Source: JBBQZU01 sp038207425
GTDB lineage: Bacteria > Bacteroidota > Bacteroidia > Flavobacteriales_D > Cryomorphaceae
DNA: 64,000 nt
Assembly: GCA_038207425.1 (NCBI GenBank)
Contig: JBBQZU010000009.1
Location: 43,740 to 107,739 of the forward strand
Direction of reading: 5' to 3'
Position 1 is the stretch's first letter. The number at the start of each line of letters is the position of its first letter. The notes under the pieces are model-generated. The model did no database searches, was not told the DNA's origin, and saw nothing but the letters and a program-made list of their open reading frames with translations. Both the position numbers and the translations under genes were made by a program. Shown here piece by piece: positions 24,434-33,410 of this stretch.

Positions 24434-26290
24434 ATGAAAAAATTCGTCTTCATATTATTTGGCGCATTGCTCTACTCAGTGCCTACCCTATGCCAAGATA
24501 CCGACGATGATAAACTCGCGGCATATTATTATGAAACCGGCGATTTTGAAAAAGCCAGAATCTACTACGACAGGCTTTATACCAAAAATGCCAACAGCGT
24601 AAACTATTCGGCATTGCTCGATTGCATGCTGCGACTGAACGACACAAAAGAAGCAGAAAAGCTGGTTAAGAAGCAGATGAAACGCTTCAACTCCAATGTG
24701 CTCTATATTGACCTTGGCTCAATATACGAAGCTGAGGATGATCAAAAAGCTGCCGACAAAGCCTATCAGGAAGCGATACTTACTATGCCCAAAAGTCAGG
24801 CTATGGTTATTCGCACTGCCAATGAATTTCTGCGAAAAAACAAAAACGAACTGGCTATGCAGAGCTATCAGCAAGGAAAAAAACTGCTTGAAAACCAATA
24901 CACCTTTAGCTATGAAGTGGCAGGCTTGTATGGCGCGCTTGGCGATAAGCAAAAAATGGTAAGTGAATACCTCGACCTGATTACATCAAATGAAGCGTAC
25001 CTGCAAACTGTGCAAAATGCGCTGAACAGAAGCCTCGACCTCAATAATGAAGATGAATCAGCCATATTGAGAAATGAACTGCTCAGAAGGGTTCAGAAAT
25101 ATCCGGAAAGCACTATGTACCCCGAGATGCTCACCTGGCTGTTTTTGCAGCAGCGTGACTTTAACGGAGCATTTATTCAATTGCGTGGTATTGATAAAAG
25201 AATGAATGAGCAAGGACAGCGAATGCTCAACCTTGCAGGCCTTTGTTTGAACAATGAAGCCTATGACGTAGCCGCAAAATGCTACAATTATATCATTGAA
25301 AAAGGCCCTGCAAATCCCTATTACAATTTTTCGCGCTCGCAAGCCCTTCGTGCAGAATTCGAATTACTAAAAAGGGTATACCCACCTGATGATATTGCTC
25401 TTAAAGCGCTTGAAGCAAAATACGCATCGCTCGTCTCAGAGCTCGTTGGCGGGTCTGAAACGGTAAATCTTTACATCGAACTCTCTGAACTTCGCGCCTA
25501 TTACCTGGGCGATCTTGAAGGAGCCACGGACATACTCAATGATGCGCTGGAAATAAGCCTTCTGCAAAAAGAAGTGCAGGCCGAGATTAAACTGGAGCTC
25601 GCCGAAATACTCATAGCCCGTAATTATATATGGGATGCCAGCTTGCTTTCATCGCAGGTAGACAAAGATTTCAAAAACGATGTGCAGGGCTATAAAGCGA
25701 AGTTCTTGAATGCCAGAATAAGCTACTATGTTGGCGATTTTGAATGGGCGCAAGCACAACTCGATGTGCTTAAAGGCAGCACATCCAAGCTAATCAGCAA
25801 TGACGCTATGGCGCTCTCTTTACTTATTACTGACAACCTCAACCTCGATACCATTACCGAGCCGATGAAAATATTTGCCCGAGCAGACTTGCTCGTGGTG
25901 CAAAGAAAATTTGATATGGCTCTATTAACCCTGGATACCATCACCACGAATTATCCCGGCCACGCACTTGCTGATGACATATTGATGAGACGAGCGCGAA
26001 TCAGTGAAGACACTGGGGCACTCGATGCAGCTTCAAATTACTACAAAGCTGTAATTGCCAATCATTATTTCGACATCCTTGCTGACGATGCTTTATTTAG
26101 CCTTGCAAGTTTGTACGAATTTAAAATTAAGGATCTCGAAAAAGCGCAGGAGTTTTATAAGCAGTTGATGCTAGATTTTCCCGGAAGTCTCTTTGTTACT
26201 GAAGCGCGCAAAAGATTCAGGGCTTTGCGTGGCGATGATCCGGATGTACCGGGCAGCAACGTAATTATCAATGACCGCGGAGCGCCGTGA
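24434..26290 (+). CDS. Secreted TPR-repeat protein
   Basis: A 618-residue protein with a signal peptide (about residues 1-20, cleavage near SVPTLCQ). The mature protein is a superhelix of TPR-like helix pairs: clear units at about 27-60 (YYETGDFEKARIYYDRLYT), 95-130 and again at 490-600 (ADDALFSLASLYEFKIKDLEKA). The middle is more divergent. Such periplasmic TPR proteins usually scaffold other proteins; the last repeats resemble the outer-membrane assembly TPR type (YfiO/Tol-like), but no lipobox is present. Its stop lies 17 bases from the convergent lysoplasmalogenase gene. Confidence 0.75.
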   Translation: MKKFVFILFGALLYSVPTLCQDTDDDKLAAYYYETGDFEKARIYYDRLYTKNANSVNYSALLDCMLRLNDTKEAEKLVKKQMKRFNSNVLYIDLGSIYEAEDDQKAADKAYQEAILTMPKSQAMVIRTANEFLRKNKNELAMQSYQQGKKLLENQYTFSYEVAGLYGALGDKQKMVSEYLDLITSNEAYLQTVQNALNRSLDLNNEDESAILRNELLRRVQKYPESTMYPEMLTWLFLQQRDFNGAFIQLRGIDKRMNEQGQRMLNLAGLCLNNEAYDVAAKCYNYIIEKGPANPYYNFSRSQALRAEFELLKRVYPPDDIALKALEAKYASLVSELVGGSETVNLYIELSELRAYYLGDLEGATDILNDALEISLLQKEVQAEIKLELAEILIARNYIWDASLLSSQVDKDFKNDVQGYKAKFLNARISYYVGDFEWAQAQLDVLKGSTSKLISNDAMALSLLITDNLNLDTITEPMKIFARADLLVVQRKFDMALLTLDTITTNYPGHALADDILMRRARISEDTGALDAASNYYKAVIANHYFDILADDALFSLASLYEFKIKDLEKAQEFYKQLMLDFPGSLFVTEARKRFRALRGDDPDVPGSNVIINDRGAP

Positions 26291-26307
26291 TTAAGAGCAT
26301 GGCTTTA

Positions 26308-27027
26308 TCAGATCTCACTGCCTTTTAGCAAAAGCCTGTCAGCAGCCGCATCTTCCATTTGAGCCACACTCCCCACAGCAATTCCATATTGTGCCAGGCC
26401 ATAAGTAAGCATAATTGAAATATGCGAATGGTCCACTTCATTCACAAACTTATTCCATGCCAGTATACTGTCAGAAGCCATAAAAAATGCAGCACCAAAG
26501 GCAATGTACCAAAAGCTAAGATCGCTCACTTTTTTGTACCTGTTCAGTGCCATAAGTAGCATAATGGTTATGGCTAAAGTATAAAGCATTACAGGCCCAA
26601 TCATACCATCTAAATGGTCTTTTATAAGATTGAAAAAATACAACCCGTAACCGATTACAGCAATCATCACAAAGCCATATCGCTTTATGAGCGGTATTTC
26701 GTGATTTACCAAATTGGTACGCGTGAAGGCAATGGTATACACTACCTGAGCGATAAAAAAGGAACCAAGCCCCAACATAAAGCAGGTATCATCCCACTGC
26801 TGAAACATCAGAAAAACATCGCCCCAAAGAGAAAAGAAAAGCCCCGTACAAATCAGTACACCAAAAGCACCTGCCTTGTATTTGATGGCACTCGGAATGG
26901 CGTGTAGCAGCAGCAGGCCAAGCAGGGCAGGTTTGCTGAAAAATGCGATGTCAGGCCAATCAGTATGCCCTGAATAAAGATGCAGGACAAGTACCGCAAG
27001 GTAAACTGCCGGTATGAGTCTTTTCAT
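26308..27027 (-). CDS. Lysoplasmalogenase-like membrane protein (YhhN/TMEM86 family)
   Basis: A 239-residue protein with about eight hydrophobic helices. It carries the YhhN/TMEM86 family hallmarks: FSKPALLGLLLL near residue 30, FSLWGDVFLMF near 66 (the GD pair is the conserved acid) and FMASDSILAWNKF near 185 (another conserved Asp). The human family members TMEM86A/B hydrolyse the vinyl-ether bond of lysoplasmalogens. It overlaps the hydroxylase gene by 4 bases (ATGA), so the two are translated together. The pairing points to ether-lipid breakdown, but the bacterial substrate is unproved. Confidence 0.85.
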   Translation of the reverse strand: MKRLIPAVYLAVLVLHLYSGHTDWPDIAFFSKPALLGLLLLHAIPSAIKYKAGAFGVLICTGLFFSLWGDVFLMFQQWDDTCFMLGLGSFFIAQVVYTIAFTRTNLVNHEIPLIKRYGFVMIAVIGYGLYFFNLIKDHLDGMIGPVMLYTLAITIMLLMALNRYKKVSDLSFWYIAFGAAFFMASDSILAWNKFVNEVDHSHISIMLTYGLAQYGIAVGSVAQMEDAAADRLLLKGSEI

Positions 27028-28253
27028 TGCTTCACGACCTCCACCTTTGAAAAATCAACCCGGCTAAGCCAAAATACTGAAATCACAGCTAGAACCACTG
27101 CAACACACAGAAGCCACCAATGCACTATTCCGAAAGCAAAAAGATATAAGGTCAAGCCCGCTGTAAATATAAATCTGAGTACCTCAATGCGTATTGCCAG
27201 CGGCTTACTTTCGAAAAGCATCCCTAGGGCCATCACAGAAAATATAATCACCGTTGCTATTATACCCTGATTGAGCAGGGTAATCAACTCGAAATTGAAT
27301 AAAAACAGCGATGCACCTGCAAGAATGGCGAGATACTGCATCGCGAGATACCAGTTGAGTTGTGGCGATACAGCAATATCAAATTTGTGGTAAGTTGCTT
27401 TATCAACCGGCTTAGGGGACCTGAAGCCCCCCATCTCATCAGGGTACCAGCCCGGTGGCATGATAGCAAGCTTTATTTTATTCATAAGCCCAGGCATCGC
27501 TTTGATCTCCTCCCATAGCCTGGCAAAAGGCTGCAAATTTGCTTTTACTGGATTCCAGGTATCTGTAGGGGTGGTAATGCCATATGTGGGCCGCTCTTCT
27601 TCTTGCTGAAAAGTACCAAACATTCGATCCCATATGATGAGCGTGCCTCCGTGGTTCTTGTCTATGTACTTTGGGTCTCGCCCATGGTGCACCCTGTGGT
27701 GGGCCGGAGTATTGAACAGATACTCATACCATCGGGGCAGCTTGTCAATAACTTCAGTATGTATCCAAAACTGATAGAGCAAATTAAATGCTCCCATGAG
27801 CAGAAACCACTCCGTTTTGAAGCCAAAGAAAGCCATAGGAAAGTAGAAAAAGAAAGTAAACATTTTCTGAAAAGTACTTTGGCGCAAAGCCACGCTCAGG
27901 TTGTAATCTTCACTTTGGTGATGCACTACGTGACCTAGCCAGAATATATTTACCTGATGGCTCATGCGGTGTGCCCAATAGTAGAAAAAATCAACCCCAA
28001 GAAAACCCATCAAAATCCAATACCAGTTAGTATCAAGCTCAAATATCGCATAGTGAGTGAAAATGAAATGATACGCAGCTATCGTAAATATTTTGGCGAA
28101 AAGCCCGGTGAGCTGATCAAGTATTCCGCAACTAATATTTGTTACGGCATCGTTGAGGCGATATATCTTTCGGCCTTTCCAGTAGCTCCAGCCCAACTCA
28201 AGGCCCATAAGCAGAAAAAATACCGGAATGGCAAGGATGATGGGGTTTATCAA
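27024..28253 (-). CDS. Sterol desaturase/fatty acid hydroxylase-family enzyme, alkylglycerol monooxygenase-like
   Basis: A 409-residue membrane diiron enzyme. The three histidine boxes are complete: HRMSH (near residue 93), HVVHH (near 107) and HHRVHH (near 184), with further His at NHGG and HTEV. The first 250 residues form the fatty-acid hydroxylase domain; the last 130 are additional hydrophobic helices. The size and the extra C-terminal helices resemble alkylglycerol monooxygenase (TMEM195), which cleaves the O-alkyl bond of ether lipids. The start is TTG 28253; there is no ATG before Met 16. A strong promoter lies 17 bases upstream. See the lysoplasmalogenase entry for the partner gene. 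Confidence 0.85.
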   Translation of the reverse strand: MINPIILAIPVFFLLMGLELGWSYWKGRKIYRLNDAVTNISCGILDQLTGLFAKIFTIAAYHFIFTHYAIFELDTNWYWILMGFLGVDFFYYWAHRMSHQVNIFWLGHVVHHQSEDYNLSVALRQSTFQKMFTFFFYFPMAFFGFKTEWFLLMGAFNLLYQFWIHTEVIDKLPRWYEYLFNTPAHHRVHHGRDPKYIDKNHGGTLIIWDRMFGTFQQEEERPTYGITTPTDTWNPVKANLQPFARLWEEIKAMPGLMNKIKLAIMPPGWYPDEMGGFRSPKPVDKATYHKFDIAVSPQLNWYLAMQYLAILAGASLFLFNFELITLLNQGIIATVIIFSVMALGMLFESKPLAIRIEVLRFIFTAGLTLYLFAFGIVHWWLLCVAVVLAVISVFWLSRVDFSKVEVVKQ

Positions 28254-28269
28254 GTTGATAAAATTTAGA

Positions 28270-28301
28270 CAAATTTACAAACCTTCTGCTTGGTTCTCAA
28301 A
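28270..28301 (-). promoter_or_regulatory. Promoter for the hydroxylase-lysoplasmalogenase operon (TTTG-N20-TAAATTTG)
   Basis: On the minus strand TAAATTTG (28270-28277) fully matches the -7 box and TTTG (28298-28301) fully matches the -33 box with a 20-base spacer. Both boxes are complete, which is rare in this window. The transcript would start about 12 bases before the TTG start codon. Confidence 0.75.
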
Positions 28302-28330
28302 CTACAACCAATCTTTAGCATCTTTACACC

Positions 28331-28645
28331 ATGATCATGTACAACGTTACCATAAATGTTGACCACGATGCCCACGACGAGTGGCTGGTGTGGATGAGGG
28401 AAGTACACGTACCCGATGTGCTTGCAACAGGCTATTTCAAGGATGCCCGAATAGCCCGCATAATTGCAGATGAAGATGGAGGTAAAGCCTATAGCATACA
28501 ATATTTTGCCGCAAGCATGGACGATTTTGATCGTTATGAAGCCCTTGAAGCACCAAGGCTTCGCCGCGATGCTGAATTAAAGTTCGGAGGTCGCTTTGCA
28601 GCCTTCCGCACCTTGCTGCACATCATACACGACACCAATGAATAA
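28331..28645 (+). CDS. DUF4286 family protein
   Basis: A 104-residue small protein starting MIMYNVTINVDHDAHDEWL and containing REVHVPDVLATGYF, the pattern of DUF4286. The fold is probably a ferredoxin-like dimeric barrel; the function is unknown. Bacteroidota commonly encode it directly before rsmA, and here the two genes overlap by 8 bases (ATGAATAA). It is divergent from the hydroxylase gene with a 77-base gap. Confidence 0.85.
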   Translation: MIMYNVTINVDHDAHDEWLVWMREVHVPDVLATGYFKDARIARIIADEDGGKAYSIQYFAASMDDFDRYEALEAPRLRRDAELKFGGRFAAFRTLLHIIHDTNE

Positions 28646-29429
28646 GGTACGCGCCAAAAAACACCTTGGTCAGCACTTCCTCACCGAGCCAGCTATTGCT
28701 GCGCGTATTGCCGGAGCCCTTGCGGGCAATGTCACCAATGTGCTAGAAATAGGTCCCGGCACAGGCATACTTACAAGGGCGCTACTTGCTGCAAATATTG
28801 CCAACCTGAAACTTATTGAAATTGATAGCGAGTCAGTATCCTGGCTTCATAAACACCATCCTGACCTAAAAAATTCCATCATAGAGGGTGACTTTTTAGA
28901 ATTGAACCTCAACGATATTTTCAACGGAGAGCCCTTTGCTGTAATTGGCAACTTCCCTTACAATATTTCCTCGCAGATACTTTTCAGGGTGGTTGAAGCT
29001 CCTGACCTGATGCCCGAACTTGTTGGCATGTTTCAGCGCGAAGTGGGTCAGCGTATTACCGCAGGCCATGGCAATAAAGATTATGGTATACTCACAGTTC
29101 TTGTGCAGGTGTACTTTCATACCGAATATCTTTTTACAGTAAATGAAGGTTCATTCAACCCGCCTCCAAAAGTGAAAAGCGGAGTAATCAAACTTACGCG
29201 AAACGAACGAAAAGAACTTCCTGTGCCTTACCAATTTTTCCGAAAAGTAGTGAAAATGGCCTTTGGGCAAAGAAGAAAAACCATGAGAAATAGTATTGCC
29301 ACGCTGCTTACTCCTGAGATGCGCGTTTCGCTGAAAGAGGAACTTAGCCTCAGACCTGAACAACTTTCACCGGAAGATTTTCTGGGGCTGGCAGTGAAGC
29401 TTTACTCCGGAGAAATTAACCCAATATAA
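28638..29429 (+). CDS. rsmA: 16S rRNA (adenine1518/1519-N6)-dimethyltransferase
   Basis: A 263-residue enzyme (KsgA) that dimethylates two adenines near the 3' end of 16S rRNA late in 30S assembly. The SAM motif I EIGPGTGILTRAL is near residue 37 and the catalytic motif IV is NFPYN (near 108) in place of the more usual NLPYN. The ATG at 28638 overlaps the DUF4286 stop; an earlier frame extension to 28596 lacks family similarity. The HLGQHFLT motif directly after the start confirms the start. Confidence 0.95.
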   Translation: MNKVRAKKHLGQHFLTEPAIAARIAGALAGNVTNVLEIGPGTGILTRALLAANIANLKLIEIDSESVSWLHKHHPDLKNSIIEGDFLELNLNDIFNGEPFAVIGNFPYNISSQILFRVVEAPDLMPELVGMFQREVGQRITAGHGNKDYGILTVLVQVYFHTEYLFTVNEGSFNPPPKVKSGVIKLTRNERKELPVPYQFFRKVVKMAFGQRRKTMRNSIATLLTPEMRVSLKEELSLRPEQLSPEDFLGLAVKLYSGEINPI

Positions 29430-29464
29430 ACCCGATGCGTGGCGTCCACCACGGGCTATTTTCA

Positions 29465-29472
29465 TACTTTTG
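29465..29472 (+). promoter_or_regulatory. Candidate -7 box (TACTTTTG) for mgtE
   Basis: TACTTTTG matches TAnnTTTG fully, 26 bases before the mgtE ATG. The -33 region shows no TTTG at 19 bases. Confidence 0.4.
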
Positions 29473-29498
29473 AACCCCATCAGCACAAAGCGAACACA

Positions 29499-30863
29499 AT
29501 GCACTTCGAGCTCACAAAAGAGTATGTAGAGTATCTTAAAGCAGCCATCACTGAGCGCCGCGACAAGTATCTCGCCGCTGAGTTCGAAAAGCTCCACCCC
29601 GCTGATATTGCCGAAATATTTGATACCCTTCGCACTGCCGAAGCGAGCTATGTGCTCAAATTGCTTGAAGGCGAGAAGGCAGCCGATGTACTTGTGGAAC
29701 TCGACGAAGACCGCCGCGAAAAGCTACTGTCAATGCTTACCTCCAAAGAAATTGCAGAGCAGCTTATTGACAATATCGACTCTGACGATGCCGCCGACGT
29801 ACTCTCAGAGCTAAGCGATGAGAAGCAGGCAGAGGTAATATCGCTCATTACCGACCAAGAGCAAAAACTCGATGTAAGCGACCTCCTACAGTATGATGAT
29901 GATACTGCGGGAGGCCTTATGGCCAAGGAACTCGTAAAGGTGCGCAGCACGTGGAGCATAGCGCGCGGCATACGCGAAATGCGCAAGCAGGCTGAAAGTA
30001 TTGACCAGGTATATACGGTCTATGTGGTAGATGAAAACGACCGGTTTGTAGGCATTCTGCCACTGAAAAAATTGCTTTTTTCTTCATCATCTATCAAAAC
30101 CCTCATTGCGGATATCTTCGAAAGTAGCCCGCTCAGATTTGTACACCCTAAAACCAGTGGTGAAGATTGCTCTAAAATGATGGAAAAGTATGACCTGGTT
30201 GCACTTCCGGTGGTTGACCATGATATGCATCTACTCGGCCGAATTACCATTGACGATGTGGTAGATTTCATCAAGGAAGAAGCTGAGCGCGATTACCAAC
30301 TTGCCTCAGGTATATCAGAAGATGTGGATGAAAGCGATACTGTATGGACGCTTTCGCGCGCGCGGCTACCCTGGCTTCTCATAGGGCTTTTGGGCGGACT
30401 TCTCGTAGCACAGGTAATTGGTATTTTTGAAGAACAACTGATAAAAGTTGCTTCCCTAATGCTCTTCGTACCGCTCATAGCGGCGATGGGTGGAAACGTA
30501 GGGGTGCAATCATCGGCAATTGTGGTGCAGGGTCTTGCAAATAAAAGCCTTTCATCAAGCGGTATCATTTACAAACTGCTCAAAGAACTTGCCGTAGCAG
30601 CGGTAAACGGACTTGTATGTGGAGTGGTAATACTGCTTTACGGAGTTATTTTCCTTGATTCGTTGGCGCTGAGCTATACCGTGAGTGTATCGCTCTTTGC
30701 AGTAATCATTATTGCAGCACTTTTTGGCACCATAGTACCGTTGCTACTCGATAAGGTAAAGATTGATCCGGCGCTGGCTACAGGCCCGTTTATTACAACC
30801 ATGAACGATATCATTGGCCTGAGTATCTATTTCATTTTTGCCAAACTTTTCTTTCAGATTTGA
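29499..30863 (+). CDS. mgtE: Magnesium transporter MgtE
   Basis: A 454-residue Mg2+ channel. The N domain (about 1-120) is the right-handed superhelix of helix pairs (LHPADIAEIFDTL, LVELDEDRREKLL, ISDILSELSDEKQAE-like pattern), followed by two CBS domains (about 135-255) and five membrane helices (about 285-450). The first-helix region PWLLIGLLGGLLVAQVIG and the GGNVGVQSSAIVVQGL segment near the pore are conserved. The open frame begins at 29439, but ATG 29499 (MHFELTKEY) matches the family start. MgtE closes when cytosolic Mg2+ binds the CBS/N domains. Confidence 0.95.
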   Translation: MHFELTKEYVEYLKAAITERRDKYLAAEFEKLHPADIAEIFDTLRTAEASYVLKLLEGEKAADVLVELDEDRREKLLSMLTSKEIAEQLIDNIDSDDAADVLSELSDEKQAEVISLITDQEQKLDVSDLLQYDDDTAGGLMAKELVKVRSTWSIARGIREMRKQAESIDQVYTVYVVDENDRFVGILPLKKLLFSSSSIKTLIADIFESSPLRFVHPKTSGEDCSKMMEKYDLVALPVVDHDMHLLGRITIDDVVDFIKEEAERDYQLASGISEDVDESDTVWTLSRARLPWLLIGLLGGLLVAQVIGIFEEQLIKVASLMLFVPLIAAMGGNVGVQSSAIVVQGLANKSLSSSGIIYKLLKELAVAAVNGLVCGVVILLYGVIFLDSLALSYTVSVSLFAVIIIAALFGTIVPLLLDKVKIDPALATGPFITTMNDIIGLSIYFIFAKLFFQI

Positions 30864-31801
30864 TGCGCGTTCTATTTCTCGATACCGTGCACCCTATACT
30901 CGAAGAGCTCCTTACGGCAAAAGGCTTTATCTGCACGCATGATTATGTATCGACTTATGAGCAGATAGCTTTAACCATTTCTCCATATATCGGAGTGGTG
31001 ATCCGCAGCCGTATACCAATGGATGCGGCGCTTATAGCTGCGGCAAAAAATCTAAAATTCATAGCCCGCTCAGGCGCCGGATTGGAGAATATTGACCTGG
31101 TTGCGGCTAGGGAAGCAGGAGTTTCGGTATTCAATTCGCCTGAAGGCAACCGCGATGCCGTGGGTGAACACGCCATAGGAATGCTTTTGATGTTGCTCAA
31201 CCGGCTACACCACGCCGATGCTGAAGTGCGCAGCGGCCACTGGAACCGCGAAGGCAACCGAGGAAAAGAATTGGCAGCCATGACGGTGGGCATCATCGGG
31301 TATGGACATATGGGTGCGGCTTTCGCGGAAAAACTTGCAGGATTCGGCTGCAGGATATTGGCCCACGATAAGTATAAATCTGGCTTTGGCAGCGGAAAAA
31401 TAATGGAAAGTTCTCTTGAAAAAATTCGAAATGAGTGCGATGTTATTTCCTTGCATTTGCCGCTGAGCCAAGAAACGAACTTCTTTATTGATGCGGCATT
31501 TATTGCTGCTATGCAAAAGCCTTTTTACCTGATCAATACCGCCCGCGGACAACATGTTAATACGGCATCGCTTGTATCAGGGCTCGAAAATGGTAAAATT
31601 TTAGGTGCTTGTCTCGACGTGATTGAGTACGAGAAAAAATCCTTTGATCACTTCGATTTTACGACCCTTCCCGCGCCCTTCCGCTACCTGACCAAAAGCG
31701 AAAAAGTAGTGTTGAGCCCGCACGTAGCCGGCTGGACCGCTGAAAGCTATGAAAAACTTTCGCTCTTTCTCGCTGAGAAAATCCTGAACTTGACCATCTG
31801 A
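30863..31801 (+). CDS. D-2-hydroxyacid dehydrogenase
   Basis: A 312-residue NAD-dependent enzyme with the Rossmann motif GYGHMG (near residue 147) followed by the NAD-selective Asp in ILAHD. The catalytic Arg lies in INTARG (near 228), the Glu in DVIEYE (near 250) and the His in SPHVAG (near 286). It is short and lacks the ACT domain of some SerA proteins, so it may be a SerA-like or other 2-hydroxyacid enzyme; no serC or serB is nearby. TTG 30860 overlaps the mgtE stop; ATG 30863 is used (TGATG junction with mgtE). Confidence 0.85.
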   Translation: MRVLFLDTVHPILEELLTAKGFICTHDYVSTYEQIALTISPYIGVVIRSRIPMDAALIAAAKNLKFIARSGAGLENIDLVAAREAGVSVFNSPEGNRDAVGEHAIGMLLMLLNRLHHADAEVRSGHWNREGNRGKELAAMTVGIIGYGHMGAAFAEKLAGFGCRILAHDKYKSGFGSGKIMESSLEKIRNECDVISLHLPLSQETNFFIDAAFIAAMQKPFYLINTARGQHVNTASLVSGLENGKILGACLDVIEYEKKSFDHFDFTTLPAPFRYLTKSEKVVLSPHVAGWTAESYEKLSLFLAEKILNLTI

Positions 31802-31946
31802 CTCTTGCCGGTTAAGATGTCTAATAAAGGCAATGATCATACAGAGATACACCCACATTAACAAAAACCCTCGATAGACAGTGTGGCGGCATTGTGGGCA
31901 GAAAAAAAACCACCGTGGAAAACAAAAAACCAATTAGGCAATCAGC

Positions 31947-33146
31947 TTAAACTACCAGCACCCCCACTTCCTTACCTACTTTTTCGAAGGCAGCTATTGC
32001 CCTGTCTATATGCTCAAAACTGTGCGCTGCACTCAATTGCACACGTATACGCGCTTTGTCCTTAGGAACTACCGGGTAGTAGAAGCCAATCACATAAATA
32101 CCTTCCTGCAAAAGCCTATCGGCCATTACCTGCGAGAGACGCGCGTCATACAGCATCACCGGCACAATAGCGCTCTCGCCCTGCACCATGTCAAAACCGA
32201 GCTTACCCATACCTTCTTTGAACCGCGTTACATTAACCTCAAGTTTGTCGCGCAAGGATGTGTTTTCGCTCAGCAGATCAAAAACTTTGATCGAAGCACC
32301 TACAATAGCTGGAGCAAGTGAATTGCTGAACAGATAGGGCCTTGAGCGTTGGCGGAGCATTTCTATGATTTCTTTGCGACCGGTAGTATAGCCACCCATT
32401 GCCCCGCCAAGAGCCTTTCCAAGTGTGCCAGTTATAATATCAACCCTGCCGGTTACTCCGCAGGCTTCTACCGATCCGCGTCCTGTTTTGCCTATAAAGC
32501 CCGCGCTGTGGCACTCGTCAACCATTACCATTGCGTCGTATTTATCGGCTAGCTCACAAACACTTTTCATATTGGCCACTATGCCGTCCATGCTAAATAC
32601 ACCGTCGGTAACGATTAGTTTGAATCGGACTCCGGCTGCATTTGCGGCTTGTAGTTGTACTTCGAGATCGGCCATATCGTTATTGGCATAGCGGTAACGC
32701 TGGGCTTTGCAAAGGCGCACGCCGTCAATGATGCTGGCATGGTTGAGCGCATCACTTATTATGGCATCTTCAGCACCGAGAAGCGGTTCAAACACACCGC
32801 CATTGGCATCGAAACAAGCTGCGTACAGGATGGTATCTTCTGTGCTGTGAAATTTAGCGATTTTAGCTTCTAGTTCTTTGTGGATGTCCTGGGTGCCACA
32901 TATAAAGCGCACCGACGACATGCCATACCCGCGTGTTTTCAAGGTATCGGAAGCCGCTTCAAGCACATCCGGGTGCGATGACAAACCAAGGTAATTATTC
33001 GCACAGAAGTTCAATACTTTTTTGCCATCAGCCATGGTGATTTCAGCGCCTTGCTCAGATGCGATAATACGCTCGCGTTTGAATAGTCCTGCTTCATCTA
33101 TACTCTTAAGTTCGCTTTGAAGGTATTGCTGTATTTTTCCGTACAT
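31947..33146 (-). CDS. kbl: Glycine C-acetyltransferase (2-amino-3-ketobutyrate CoA ligase)
   Basis: A 399-residue PLP enzyme of the alpha-oxoamine synthase family. The active lysine lies in TGTLGKALGGAMGGYT near residue 240, and the HASIIDG and VDECHSAGFIG segments hold the PLP-binding His and Asp. The N-terminus MYGKIQQYLQSELKSI is typical of Kbl (AONS is about 380 residues and starts differently). The start is ATG 33146; extension to 33203 gives an unmatched leader. The usual partner threonine dehydrogenase (tdh) is not in the window. Confidence 0.92.
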   Translation of the reverse strand: MYGKIQQYLQSELKSIDEAGLFKRERIIASEQGAEITMADGKKVLNFCANNYLGLSSHPDVLEAASDTLKTRGYGMSSVRFICGTQDIHKELEAKIAKFHSTEDTILYAACFDANGGVFEPLLGAEDAIISDALNHASIIDGVRLCKAQRYRYANNDMADLEVQLQAANAAGVRFKLIVTDGVFSMDGIVANMKSVCELADKYDAMVMVDECHSAGFIGKTGRGSVEACGVTGRVDIITGTLGKALGGAMGGYTTGRKEIIEMLRQRSRPYLFSNSLAPAIVGASIKVFDLLSENTSLRDKLEVNVTRFKEGMGKLGFDMVQGESAIVPVMLYDARLSQVMADRLLQEGIYVIGFYYPVVPKDKARIRVQLSAAHSFEHIDRAIAAFEKVGKEVGVLVV

Positions 33147-33410
33147 GGTGGTGGGTTTTGGTGCGAAAATAGTGAAATCATTGCGTACATAGGTGAGCAG
33201 CATACCTCATTTGCTGAAAAGGTGATTTGGACTAAAGTGGGAGAGAATGCATAAAAACCGTTGAAAGAGGCAGATCGGTGGTAGTTTTACTCAAATTTGT
33301 TTGAGCTATTCCCGCTTGTATTTACGGGTATATAGGTCATTTAAAGAGCGCCCTCACAATGCAATGTAAAATTATGTAATTTCATAGCGCCAGATTTCCA
33401 ATCGAACTCC

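Noticed and set aside
29430..29498. An M-box or other Mg2+ riboswitch before mgtE
   Set aside because: The gap between rsmA and mgtE is only 69 bases and shows none of the needed helices, only a -7 promoter box.
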